From: Chitinophagaceae bacterium
Lineage (GTDB): Bacteria > Bacteroidota > Bacteroidia > Chitinophagales > Chitinophagaceae
Direction: 5' to 3'
NCBI GenBank assembly: GCA_024508725.1
Contig: JANINS010000003.1
Location: 682,001-746,000 of the forward strand
Length of the DNA: 64,000 nucleotides
Shown here: positions 1 to 10,100 of the stretch, one piece after another
Numbering within the stretch: position 1 is the first letter of the stretch
Layout of the letters: every line of letters starts with the position of its first letter
Program-made: the position numbers and the translations under genes
Notes under the pieces: generated by a model
What the model saw: only the letters and a program-made list of their open reading frames with translations
Database searches by the model: none
What the model was told of the DNA's origin: nothing

Positions 1-630
1 GAAAGAGGAAGCGATCATCTTTTGATCCAATATGGATATACCGGCTGGGCCGGAACTCCTGACAGCATCAACACCAGTGGTTTCTCGAGGCATTTCAATA
101 TTTACTTCATGTTCGATAAGCCTTTTAAAACCTCTCCTAAAATGAGTGTAGCTTATGGTGTAGGTATTGGAAGCGATAATATCTTTTTCAAGAACACTTA
201 CATTGATGTAAAGAATACAGGAGCAACACTTCCATTCAAAAATGTTGCAGCAGCTGATCACTTTAAAAAGTATAAGCTCACCACCATCTATCTTGAAGCA
301 CCAGTTGAGTTGAGATTCACTTCTAACCCCAATCAGCCTAACAGCTCTTTCAAATTTGCTATCGGAGCCAAGGTTGGAACCATGCTGAAAGCTTTCACGA
401 AAGGTAAAGACCTTCAGAATGCTTCTGGAACCAGCTTATACGGTAACAGGTACATTGTAAAAGAATCTGAAAAAAGATTCTTTAATGGAACAAGATTAGG
501 CGTAACGGCAAGAATGGGTTATGGTATTTTCTCACTCCACGGTTCTTACCAGATCACTCAATTGCTCAAGGAAAACACAGGGCCTGAGATTCGTCCGTTT
601 ACGATTGGTTTAACCATAAGCGGTTTATAA
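1..630 (+). CDS. Outer-membrane beta-barrel protein, 5' end cut off
   Basis: The reading frame is open from the first base of the window, so the start lies upstream and only the C-terminal ~209 residues are seen. The protein has alternating short hydrophobic and polar strands with glycine and aromatic residues (for example KFAIGAKVGTMLKAF and RMGYGIFSLHGSYQI) and ends in a strand with a hydrophobic C-terminus (FTIGLTISGL). This is the look of a small Bacteroidota outer-membrane beta-barrel of the PorT-like or porin-family type. No catalytic motif is visible, so the precise role is unknown. A hairpin terminator follows at 651-678. Confidence 0.7.
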   Translation, partial: ERGSDHLLIQYGYTGWAGTPDSINTSGFSRHFNIYFMFDKPFKTSPKMSVAYGVGIGSDNIFFKNTYIDVKNTGATLPFKNVAAADHFKKYKLTTIYLEAPVELRFTSNPNQPNSSFKFAIGAKVGTMLKAFTKGKDLQNASGTSLYGNRYIVKESEKRFFNGTRLGVTARMGYGIFSLHGSYQITQLLKENTGPEIRPFTIGLTISGL

Positions 631-650
631 TAACAACTAAAATGATTGTG

Positions 651-686
651 AACCCTGTTGGTGAATGCCGGCAGGGTTTTATTTTT
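651..686 (+). terminator. Hairpin terminator after the beta-barrel gene
   Basis: AACCCTG (651-657) pairs perfectly with CAGGGTT (672-678). The loop is about 14 bases and a T-rich tract (TTTATTTTT) follows. It lies between the beta-barrel gene and hflX. Confidence 0.65.
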
Positions 687-919
687 ATGGCATTTCTTTT
701 TATACAGAAAGATCAAACAAATCGAAATTGATAGAGAAACAACAAAAGATACAGCAGGAAGAAAGAGCAGTGCTGGTGGGCGTTATCCAGAAAGAACAAA
801 CGCAGGAACAGGTGTATGAATACCTGGATGAATTAGCATTTTTAGCTGAAACAGCCGGAGCCATTGCTGTAAGAAATTTTACCAAAAGCTTCCGCATCCT
901 GATAGCAGAACCTTTGTAG
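665..919 (+). pseudogene. hflX: HflX GTPase, N-terminal fragment before a frameshift
   Basis: Residues from LIEKQQKIQQEERAVLVGV onward match the start of the HflX N-terminal domain (AVLVGVIQKEQ, then EYLDELAFLAETAGA). The normal family continuation LPHPDSRTFVGKGKLEEI is present in the DNA but in the next frame, beginning at base 889. The frames are joined by the four-A run at 884-887, where ancestral-type sequence would need five (TTT ACC AAA AAG CTT). The fragment therefore ends early at 919. The first in-frame ATG (665) lies inside the upstream terminator, so the true start is more likely the TTG at 728. The rest of the gene is the next entry. Confidence 0.75.
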
Positions 920-930
920 GAAAAGGTAAG

Positions 931-1917
931 TTGGAAGAGATCAGGGATTATTGCAACGGAAAAAATATCGATCTATTGATATTCGATGATGAACTCACCG
1001 GTTCTCAAATTCAGAATATTGAAAAGGAAACAGGTGTAAAAACCATTGACAGAAGCGATCTTATCCTCGACATTTTTGCAAGAAGGGCAAGAACAGCACA
1101 GGCAAAAGTGCAGGTTGAGCTGGCACAATATCAATACCTGTTACCCCGATTAAAAGGAATGTGGAAACACCTGGAACGGCAAGGTGGTGGTATTGGCACA
1201 AGAGGTCCCGGTGAAACAGAGATCGAAACCGACCGCCGTATTGTGAAAGACAAGATCTCTCTATTGCGGAAACGACTCCAGGAGATCGATAAACAATCAT
1301 TTACACAAAGAAAAGATCGTGGAGAGTTCATCAGGGTGGCATTGGTTGGTTATACCAACGTTGGAAAAAGCACTTTAATGAATTTGCTAACGAAGAGTGA
1401 TGTTTTTGCCGAGAATAAATTGTTTGCAACGCTGGATACCACTACAAGAAAAGTGGTTTTTGAAAATACGCCTTTTTTGCTGAGCGATACAGTAGGTTTC
1501 ATTCGAAAATTACCGCATCACCTGGTAGAAAGTTTTAAAAGCACCCTTGATGAAGTAAGAGAAGCAGATATCCTGTTGCATGTAGTGGATATTTCTCATC
1601 CGCAACACGAAGAACAGATCGGGGTGGTGAATAAGACTTTGCAGGAGATCGGTGCTTTTGAAAAGCCCATTCTCACCATCTTCAATAAGATGGATATGTA
1701 TGCAGAAAAGAATTTTGATGAGTGGCTGGAAGATGAAGTGAAAGAAGATATTCTTCGTGAACTGCACGAAAAGTGGACTAATATCACCGAGGGGAATGCC
1801 GTTTTTGTTTCAGCTACAGAGCGGCAAAACATTGATGAGCTTAGAACTAGGATACTGAATAAAGTGAAAGATCTTTATACCATCAGGTATCCTTATAAAA
1901 CAGAATATCTGTATTAA
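931..1917 (+). CDS. hflX: HflX ribosome-associated GTPase, main part (frameshifted gene)
   Basis: HflX binds the 50S subunit and splits stalled or stressed ribosomes in a GTP-dependent way. This part holds the end of the N-terminal domain, the glycine-rich linker (GGGIGTRGPGETEIETDRR) and the G domain: G1 GYTNVGKST, G3 DTVGF, G4 NKMD and G5 SAT. It ends RYPYKTEYLY, a usual C-terminus. It is listed from a TTG at 931 only because the preceding frame is broken at 884-887; the homologous protein starts in the previous entry. All GTPase motifs are intact. So the break is either a sequencing or assembly error, or a real lesion leaving only a fragment to be translated. Confidence 0.85.
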   Translation: MEEIRDYCNGKNIDLLIFDDELTGSQIQNIEKETGVKTIDRSDLILDIFARRARTAQAKVQVELAQYQYLLPRLKGMWKHLERQGGGIGTRGPGETEIETDRRIVKDKISLLRKRLQEIDKQSFTQRKDRGEFIRVALVGYTNVGKSTLMNLLTKSDVFAENKLFATLDTTTRKVVFENTPFLLSDTVGFIRKLPHHLVESFKSTLDEVREADILLHVVDISHPQHEEQIGVVNKTLQEIGAFEKPILTIFNKMDMYAEKNFDEWLEDEVKEDILRELHEKWTNITEGNAVFVSATERQNIDELRTRILNKVKDLYTIRYPYKTEYLY

Positions 1918-1941
1918 GCCGGCTGCAATATCGTTGTTCAT

Positions 1942-1970
1942 CTTCCGTTGCGTCGCACACTTCTTCGTTC
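1942..1970 (+). repeat. Dispersed repeat family A, copy 1
   Basis: Contains CGTTGCGTCGCACACTT, followed by CTTCGTTCAGAA. It lies between hflX and tRNA-Asn. Strand + is used here for the GTTGCGTCGCAC orientation in all family A entries. Confidence 0.75.
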
Positions 1971-2017
1971 AGAAATTGACTGAGCAGAAAAAAGACGAAA
2001 AAAAATCTCGATGAAAC

Positions 2018-2047
2018 TTGGGTGCTAAGCAAAATCTCCTATTTTTG
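2018..2047 (+). promoter_or_regulatory. Bacteroidota-type promoter of tRNA-Asn
   Basis: TTG (2018-2020), 19 bases, then TATTTTTG (2040-2047). This matches the -33 TTG / -7 TAnnTTTG arrangement known for the major sigma factor of Bacteroidota. The tRNA begins 25 bases further on. It is the best complete promoter in the window. Confidence 0.7.
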
Positions 2048-2072
2048 CCACCCCGAAATCAAAATCGGAAAC

Positions 2073-2149
2073 TCCCAAATAGCTCAGTTGGTTAGAGCAT
2101 CTGACTGTTAATCAGAGGGTCGCTGGTTCAAGTCCAGCTTTGGGAGCCA
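2073..2149 (+). tRNA. tRNA-Asn (anticodon GTT)
   Basis: The acceptor arms TCCCAAA (2073-2079) and TTTGGGA (2139-2145) pair fully. There is a D-arm (AGCTCAGTTGGTTAGAGC), an anticodon arm CTGACTGTTAATCAG with GTT, and a T-arm with GGTTCAAGTCC. The discriminator base is G and the CCA end is encoded (2147-2149). A strong terminator follows. Confidence 0.95.
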
Positions 2150-2159
2150 ATTTTTAAAG

Positions 2160-2207
2160 TCCACCGTATGATAAACATGATTTATTCAACGGTGGATTTT
2201 TTATTTT
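2160..2207 (+). terminator. Terminator of tRNA-Asn
   Basis: TCCACCGT (2160-2167) pairs with ACGGTGGA (2189-2196), with an inner ATAAA/TTTAT stem. TTTTTTATTTT follows directly. Confidence 0.85.
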
Positions 2208-2225
2208 AATCAATTGCATATGAAC

Positions 2226-2244
2226 ATCTAAGCTGGGCTTAGAT
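2226..2244. promoter_or_regulatory. Perfect 8-bp inverted repeat upstream of the MATE gene
   Basis: ATCTAAGC-TGG-GCTTAGAT: both arms are perfect with a three-base spacer. It lies about 145 bases upstream of the MATE start. It could be an operator or a small hairpin; nothing in the sequence decides between these. Confidence 0.35.
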
Positions 2245-2300
2245 ACTTTCTCTGAAGCCCGATTTTGCAGCTCCTGCTTGCTGCTATTTAAACTACAGAT

Positions 2301-2323
2301 GAAGTGCTTGCGACGCAACGAAG
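2301..2323 (-). repeat. Dispersed repeat family A, copy 2
   Basis: GAAGTGCTTGCGACGCAACG is the reverse orientation of copy 1. It lies about 65 bases upstream of the MATE start, and together with copy 1 it brackets the tRNA gene. Confidence 0.65.
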
Positions 2324-2388
2324 TCGCCAGGAGCACTGCAGCTGGTATTATTTAACTCCCTTGAATCGGGAACACAACAATCAAAACA

Positions 2389-3795
2389 ATGACTACCTAT
2401 AAACAAAAAGGTAAAAACATATACTCATTTACTAAACTGGCCCTCGGCAGTGAACACCAGGATTTTACAACAGGCAGTATTCGCCGTGCCGTTTTTCTTC
2501 TTGCTATTCCAATGATGCTGGAAATGTGCCTGGAATCGGTTTTTGCTGTAGTTGATATTTTCTTCGTTAGTAAACTGGGTGCTTATGCCACGGCTACCGT
2601 TGGATTAACAGAATCATTTCTCACCATCGTTTATTCGATTGCAATCGGACTAAGTATGGCGGCAACCGCAATGGTTGCAAGGCGTGTTGGCGAAAAGAAC
2701 CATGAAGAAGCTGCACGTGCCGGTGCACAGGCAATTATGCTGGCGATAACAGTTACGATCGTACTCAGCACTGCAGGTTTCTTTTTTTCAACAGATATCC
2801 TTAGGGCTCTGGGAGCTGATAATGAAGTGCTGGAGAAAGGAACCAACTATGCAAGGATATTACTTACGGGAAGTGTGGTGATAATGCTGTTGTTCATGAT
2901 CAACGGTGTTTTCAGAGGTGCCGGAAATGCAGCAATCGCCATGAAGAGTTTATGGCTCGCCAACATTTGTAATATCATTCTTTGTCCGGCTTTAATCAAT
3001 GGCTGGGGACCTTTTCCTGAAATGGGATTAACAGGTGCTGCTGTTGCAACTACAATAGGACGGGGTATTGGTGTTTTATACCAGTTGTATCACCTGATGT
3101 TTGGTAAAGGCATTATCAGGATACAACTCAAACACTTCTTACCAAAGTGGGAGATCGTTAAGTCGTTACTTAACGTAGCTTCTACAGCAACGCTACAGTT
3201 TTTGATTGCTTCGGCAAGCTGGATCGTTCTCATAAAGATCATGAGCAGGTTTGGTGAAGATGCTATAGCGGGTTATACCATCGCCATACGATTGATCATG
3301 TTCTTTCTGTTACCGGCATGGGGATTAAGCAACGCTGCAGCTACTTTAGTTGGTCAGAACCTGGGAGCCAAACAACCGCAAAGAGCGGAAGAAAGTGTAT
3401 GGAAAACGGCTAAGTATAATGCCGTGTTCATGCTGGTTGTTTCATCATTGTTCTTATTGGGAGCAGAGTTCTTTGTAAAGCTGATAACCGATGAGGCAAG
3501 TGTAATGGAAGTGAGCATCAGGGCATTAAGGATTGTAAGCCTGGGATATGTTTTTTACGGTATCGGTATGGTGATGATGAATGCTTTTAATGGTGCAGGA
3601 GACAGCCGAACACCCACATGGATCAATCTTTTTGGTTTCTGGGCTTTCCAGATACCATTGGCTTACCTGTTGGCTGTGCAATTTGATCTGGGACCAACAG
3701 GTGTTTTTATTGCGATCATCAGTGCTGAGACAGCGATAACGGTAGCCGGAGTAATCTTGTTCAGGAGGGGAAAGTGGAAAAAGGTGCGTATTTAG
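2389..3795 (+). CDS. MATE family multidrug exporter
   Basis: An inner-membrane antiporter that exports cationic drugs, dyes or metabolites in exchange for Na+ or H+. At 468 residues it has the usual family length, with about twelve hydrophobic segments arranged as two MatE halves. The first half starts at IRRAVFLLAIPMMLEM (~residue 31) with VVDIFFVSKLG and VGLTESF. The second half repeats this around residue 260 (LLNVASTATLQFLIAS, then NAAATLVGQNLGAK). The N-terminus has an extra ~30 polar residues. The ATG at 2389 is the first reasonable start. It is a single-gene unit with a hairpin 65 bases after the stop. The substrate cannot be read from the sequence. Confidence 0.9.
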   Translation: MTTYKQKGKNIYSFTKLALGSEHQDFTTGSIRRAVFLLAIPMMLEMCLESVFAVVDIFFVSKLGAYATATVGLTESFLTIVYSIAIGLSMAATAMVARRVGEKNHEEAARAGAQAIMLAITVTIVLSTAGFFFSTDILRALGADNEVLEKGTNYARILLTGSVVIMLLFMINGVFRGAGNAAIAMKSLWLANICNIILCPALINGWGPFPEMGLTGAAVATTIGRGIGVLYQLYHLMFGKGIIRIQLKHFLPKWEIVKSLLNVASTATLQFLIASASWIVLIKIMSRFGEDAIAGYTIAIRLIMFFLLPAWGLSNAAATLVGQNLGAKQPQRAEESVWKTAKYNAVFMLVVSSLFLLGAEFFVKLITDEASVMEVSIRALRIVSLGYVFYGIGMVMMNAFNGAGDSRTPTWINLFGFWAFQIPLAYLLAVQFDLGPTGVFIAIISAETAITVAGVILFRRGKWKKVRI

Positions 3796-3859
3796 TAAAA
3801 TGATGAACCCTCATGAACCAGGTATGGAGCAGATGTGGCTCAGCAATAAGGCAATTATC

Positions 3860-3888
3860 TATCAGCATGCTTCAGATGCATGCTGATA
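3860..3888 (+). terminator. Hairpin after the MATE gene
   Basis: TATCAGCATGC (3860-3870) and GCATGCTGATA (3878-3888) form a perfect 11-bp stem with a 7-base loop, followed by AAATATATT. There is no long T-run, so termination is probable rather than certain. Confidence 0.55.
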
Positions 3889-4199
3889 AATATATTACAA
3901 CCAATGATCATAAGTGAGCGCTGCAGCGGAACAGAGCGGAAATATGATTGTTTTTTAAGGTGTGATGCAAGCTTTTTTTAGGATTTTAGCAGACCATATC
4001 CTCCAAAAAGTCGGCTACCAGATCTTGTGTTGTTACGGGATGAACTGAAAATCCTGGGCAAACCTTTTGGTTTGCATTTATACCTGTTCAGTTTGTTTGT
4101 GTTGGGGTGATGAAGAATAAATGCTAACTCTAATCCAGTATTCTCTTGAAAATCCATGGATGTGTCCGTGGCTTTTAAACCTTTAGAACAACCGTTTTG
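3889..4199. other. Non-coding leader region of the giant secreted protein
   Basis: I see no gene here. A perfect hairpin GCAAACC-TTTT-GGTTTGC lies at 4058-4075. The stretch before the start ATG is A/T-rich, and I find no clean TAnnTTTG box close to it. The hairpin may end transcription coming from the MATE gene or lie in the leader of the downstream mRNA. Confidence 0.35.
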
Positions 4200-7100
4200 A
4201 TGAGAACACTATTTGTAAGACTGGCTTTTTTTGCGGCTTTAGTTATTAGCGGCTTTTGTGTAAATGCACAAACATTTACAATTGATCCCAGCTTTAATAC
4301 TACATCTTCTTATGCCGTTGGAGGAAATATTACTGTTCCGATAAGTATTCTGATTCCGGGTACAGGATGTTTTAATCAGAATAATTCATTTCAATTGTAT
4401 TTATCAGATGCTGCCGGTAATTTTTCTCCCGGTACATTGATCGGTTCTTATAACAGTTTTTTTACCCCTTTTGTAAATGGTGTTATACCTAATGGAACTG
4501 CACCAGGAGCCGGATACAGGGTTAGAGTAGTATCAACAAATCCAGCAACACAGGTAACGAGTAATCCGTTTACAATAGTAGCAACACCGGGAAATCCTGT
4601 TGCTAATCCAACGGCGAATTTAACGATCAATGACTCCACATTTGGTAGATGTATTTCTTCAACTAGTAATATATCTTTTACGGTGAGTGTTCCTGCAGGA
4701 ACAACCATGAGTGCCGTAGTTCTGAATAAGGTTTTTACTAATGTTCCTGCAACAGTAGGCGCTTCAACCATTAGTTTTAGTTTACAAAATGGCCAATATT
4801 TTACAGTTCAGATTACACTTAGAAACAATAGTGATAATAGTATATCAACCAGAAGCTTTTTGGTTCTTTCATCAACCAATAATTTGAACTTTCAAACTTC
4901 AGGAAGCAATGAAATTTGCTTACCCGATAACGCCGAGTACATTATCAATACTGCAGGAATAGCAAACAATTATCCGGGCACTATTTATAGTGTTGACTGG
5001 GGTGATGGTGTAACAGCCACTTTTACTCATTGCCAGTTGATCGCTAATAATGGACTTGTTACCCATACTTATACTTCAACTTCATGCGGAAGACCAGCTA
5101 TTACTGACATTACACCAAATCAATATAATGCTTATAAAGTAAACTTAACTGCTGCGAACCAATTCTGTAGCAACTACACACCCATTACTTCTTATGCAAA
5201 AGTGTGGTCAAGACCTGAAGCCAATTTTGTTAATCCGGAATTTGGATGTTTGAACACCCCAATCACATTTATCAATACCTCACAAAGTGGTTTGGCTGGT
5301 TATAACAATGCTCAGAACTGTACAAATTCTTCCACTTATGAATGGTATGTTGATGGTAACCTTGTTGCAACAACTACTAATCTGAATTATTCATTCAATA
5401 CAGTTGGTAACCACACAGTACAACTTGTTGCAGTGAATGAGCCTTGTAGTGATGATACGACAATGATCATTTGTATCGAAGCACCACCACAACCCGATTT
5501 TAAATTAAACGGTAACGATGTATTATCAGGCTGTGTGGGATTAGTTGCAGATGTAACCAATACCAGTACACTAACCAATGGTTGTCGTCCTTATACTTTT
5601 GCATGGAGTGTGGTAAGAAATGGAGGTGCTGCTGTATTGAACACTGATTACACCTATCAGCCCAATCCTACCGACTCAACTCCTAGATTCACTTTCCTGC
5701 AACCGGGAACATATTTTATCAGATTAACCGTTGGGAATAGTTGCGGTAATTATTTTGATGAAGACACAGTGATCATTAAGCTGAATGCTGATGTGAACTT
5801 TCCTTTACCCAATGCAAGCTATTGCGGATTACAAACGATCAATTTTGCAACCAACGGAGCTCACACACCTACCTATAATACCAATGCAGGAACAGAGATC
5901 TACGAATGGATCATCACTCCTGCTACTTTCAGTTTTGTAGGTGGAACCAATGCAAACAATTCATTTCCTCAAGTTCAGTTTAACGCTTATGGCACTTACA
6001 ATGTAAAGGTCAGGTTCACCAATGATTGCGGTATTGATTCAGCTATCCAGCAAATACTTTTCTATCAACCTGTAACTGTAAATGCAGGAGCTGATCAGAA
6101 TGTATGTTATACGGTTAACTCAGTAAATGTTAGCGGCACTTCTTCAGGACCTGTAGGCTATACTGCAGTTTGGAGTGTTGTACCATCTTATGGAAGCAAT
6201 GCCAACATATCTCCCAATCAAAATGCCGCAAACATCACTTATACTTTCAGTGCAGCAGATAAAACAAGAGGAAGTGTTCGTTTGGTATATACCGGAACAC
6301 CTCCAGGTGGCTCTGTTTGTCCGACTGTAACCGATACAGTCTACATCAACATTTTTCCTGACAACAGCATCACCAGTGCCAATTCAAAAACAATTTGTAG
6401 CGGCAGCAATGTTGCATACAACATACAAGCGTTACTGGCAGGTAGCACTTTCACCTGGACCTCGAGTGTAATTTCAGGTGCAGCCACAGGCAATACAGCT
6501 TCCGGAACATCAGCAACGATCAGTGATGTGCTCACTAACTCTTCTTCCAGCGTAGATGCAGTGGTGAGATATGTGATCACTCCTGTTGCCAATGGATGTA
6601 ACGGCAATCCTTTCAATTTTGATGTAACGGTTAAGCCAATACCTACACTTACTGCCACGCCTTCAGCAACAACTTTATGTAGCGGAGATCAGCTCACCAT
6701 CACTTTAAACAGTGCTCTTGCCGGTGCTCAATACACCTGGAGCAGTTCTATTGCAGGTGGAACGCTTACAGGTAATTCTAACCAGGCAACTCCTGCAACT
6801 GCAGCATCTATCATCAATACATTAACGAATACCGGAACAACCGATGTTACTGTTACTTACAATGTTATTGTATACAATCCCGGTACACCAGTTTGTACAG
6901 GACAATCTCAACAGGTGATCGTTACTGTAAAGCCCCCGGTCAATGCTTCTGCAGGAAGCAACTCACCTGTATGTAGCGGACAAGCTATAAATCTTACAGG
7001 TAACTCAACCAATGCTGGTGCAACATTTAGCTGGACAGGTCCGAATGGATTTAACAGCAATCAGCAAAACCCAACGATCGCTACAGCCATTCCAGCAAAT

Positions 7101-10100
7101 GCAGGTACTTATACTTTGATTGTAACTGCAGGTGGATGTCCTTCTGCACCAGCAACAACAAATGTGGTGGTGAATACTACTGCAACAATTGGTGGATTTA
7201 CCACATCTAACCCTACAAGTTGCGGAAGTGCTACAGGATCTATTACGTTAACAGGATTAGCGAACAACACAACTTATACTGTAAACTATACTTACAACAG
7301 CAATCCAGCCACACCGGTTTCTCTAACAACAAATGGAAGTGGTTCTCTTACCATTCCAAATCTTATTGCAGGAACGTATGATAACATCATTGTGGGATTG
7401 AATGGCTGTGGATCGAATGCTGTTGGTCCGATCACTTTATCTGATCCTTCTGCACCCAATACGCCAACAGCAGGAAGCAACTCTCCTATTTGTAGTGGCA
7501 ATACTTTAACCTTGAATGCAAATACTACATCTCCAGGAGTTGCAAACTGGACATGGAGCGGACCAAATGGATTTAGCAGCAATGTGCAGAATCCTTCGCT
7601 TCCAAATGCAACAACTGCTGCAACCGGCATTTATAGCGTAACAGTTACGATCAATAATTGTACTTCTGCCGCAGGAACTGTGAATGTGGTAGTGAATCAA
7701 ACTCCTGCAACACCAACAGCAGGAAACAATGGACCACTTTGTACAACTGGCACTTTGAATCTTACTGCAAGTTCGGCTACCGGTGGTGTGAGTTATACGT
7801 GGAGCGGACCGAACACATTCAGCAGTACTACACAAAATCCTGCAGTAAATAATGTAACACTTGCAGATGCCGGTATTTATTCTGTAACAGCAACATTGGG
7901 AAGTTGTACATCTGCTGTCGGCACAACAACAGTGGTGATCAACCCAACTCCAAATATTGGAAGCACTGCTAAAACTGACCCAACCAATTGTGCCAGTGCA
8001 ACGGGATCTATTACATTGAATGGATTAGCAAGCAGTACCAGCTACACGGTTAACTATACGAAGAACGGAACACCACAAGGTCCGGTAACACTCAGCTCGA
8101 ATGGAAGCGGATCGTTGATCATAACAAATCTAACAGCAGGTATATACGATAACATTACGGCTACAGTAAACGGATGTACATCACCACAGGTTGGTCCAAT
8201 TACTTTGGTTGATCCTGCTGCACCGAACACACCAACTGTTGGAAGCAATACACCAATTTGTAGTGGAACCACATTAACGTTAAATGCCAGCACTACTTCT
8301 CCAGGCGTTGCGAGTTATGCATGGACAGGTCCGAATGGATTTACCAGTAACCAACAAAATCCAACCATTCTTAATGCAACAACTGCTGCAACGGGAATGT
8401 ATAATGTTACAGTAACGATCAATAGTTGTACTTCTGCTGCAGGAAGTGTATCAGTAACAGTGAATCCAACTCCTGCCGTTCCAACAGTAGGCAGCAATAC
8501 CCCTGTTTGTTCTGGAAACACTTTAAACCTGAATGCATCTACCACGACTCCGGGAGTGATCACTTATGACTGGACAGGACCAAATACATTTACCAGTTCA
8601 ACACAAAATCCATCGATCAATAATGTTACCCCTGCAGCAAGTGGTATTTACGCTGTAACGGCGACGCTAGGTAACTGTACTTCTGCTGCCGGAACAACTA
8701 CTGTGGTGATAAATCCTACACCAAACATCAGCGGAAGCAGTACAACTGATCCTACGAATTGTGCTACAGCAACAGGTTCTATTACTTTAACGGGATTGAC
8801 AGCATCAACGGCTTACACGGTAAACTATACACAAGGGGCAACACCACAAACTGCAGTGATCTCAACGAATGCCTCTGGTAATTTAGTGATACCGAATTTG
8901 CCTGCAGGCTCATATAGCAACATTAGTGTTACATTAAATGGATGTCCGTCGAATGTTGTTGGTCCTTTTACATTATCTGACCCAACTCCTCCTGCCACTC
9001 CAGCCGCAGGAAGTAACAGTGCTATTTGTAGCGGAAATAATTTACAACTGACCGCAAATTCAGCAACACCGGGTGTAACATATACATGGAATGGTCCCGG
9101 TGGATATACGAGCAATCAGCAAAACCCGATCATCAACAATGCACCTGTTGCTGCTGCAGGTTTGTACAGCGTTACTGCGACATTGAATAGTTGTACCTCG
9201 GCCACAGGAACAACTACTGTAGTGATCAATCCAACACCTGTTACCCCTACTGCTGGAAGTAATTCTCCTGTTTGTAGTGGAGGAACTTTGAACTTAACAG
9301 CCACTACGCCTTCAGGTGGTGTTACTTATGCATGGACCGGTCCGAATGGATTTAATAACTCAACTCAAAATCCATCTATACCAAATGTTTCAGTTGCAGC
9401 ATCAGGATTGTATGTGGTTGTGGCAACCGCAACAGTTGGAAATTGTCCGTCTGCTCCTGGTGGAACAACAGTGGTGGTCAATCCAACTCCAAACATCGGA
9501 GCCATCAATCCAACCAATCCAACCAACTGTGCTACGGCAACAGGTTCGATCACTTTAAGTGGATTGACAGCTAACACACTTTATACTGTTAATTACACAC
9601 AAGGAGCCACACCTCAAACAGCCAATCTTTCAACAGATGGAACAGGTGCACTGATTATTCCTTCTTTAACTGCAGGAACCTACAGTAATATTTCTGTTAC
9701 GTTGAACGGATGTCCGTCGAATGTTGTAGGACCTTTTACTTTATCCGATCCTACTCCACCAGCAGTGCCAACGGCAGGAAGCAATACACCAATATGTAGT
9801 GGTAATACACTTACATTGAATGCATCTTCTTCAACTCCTGGTGTAACGTATACATGGGTTGGACCGAATGGATTTAGCAGCAACCTGCAAAATCCAACGA
9901 TCAACAATGCTACAGTAGCAGCTACAGGAACTTATAATGTTACTGCAACTTTGAACAGTTGTACATCTGCTGCAGGAACGGTAAATGTTACAGTGAATCC
10001 TACACCAACTGCACCAACAGCAGGAAGCAATACACCGGTTTGTAGTGGTAATATTTTAAACCTGACGGCAAATACTCCATCAGCAGGTGTTACTTATGCA

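Noticed and set aside
665-727. ATG start of hflX at 665
   Set aside because: It lies inside the hairpin that ends the upstream gene, and the residues it would add do not resemble the HflX N-terminus. A TTG at 728 fits better.
884-931. Programmed frameshifting in hflX
   Set aside because: No canonical slippery heptamer lies in the zero frame and HflX is not known to use recoding. Treated as a lesion or sequence error.
3900-3950. GCAGCGGAACAGAGCGGAA near 3920 and a similar CAGCGG stretch near 25270 as another repeat family
   Set aside because: Similarity is limited to short GC-rich words and cannot be aligned over a useful length.
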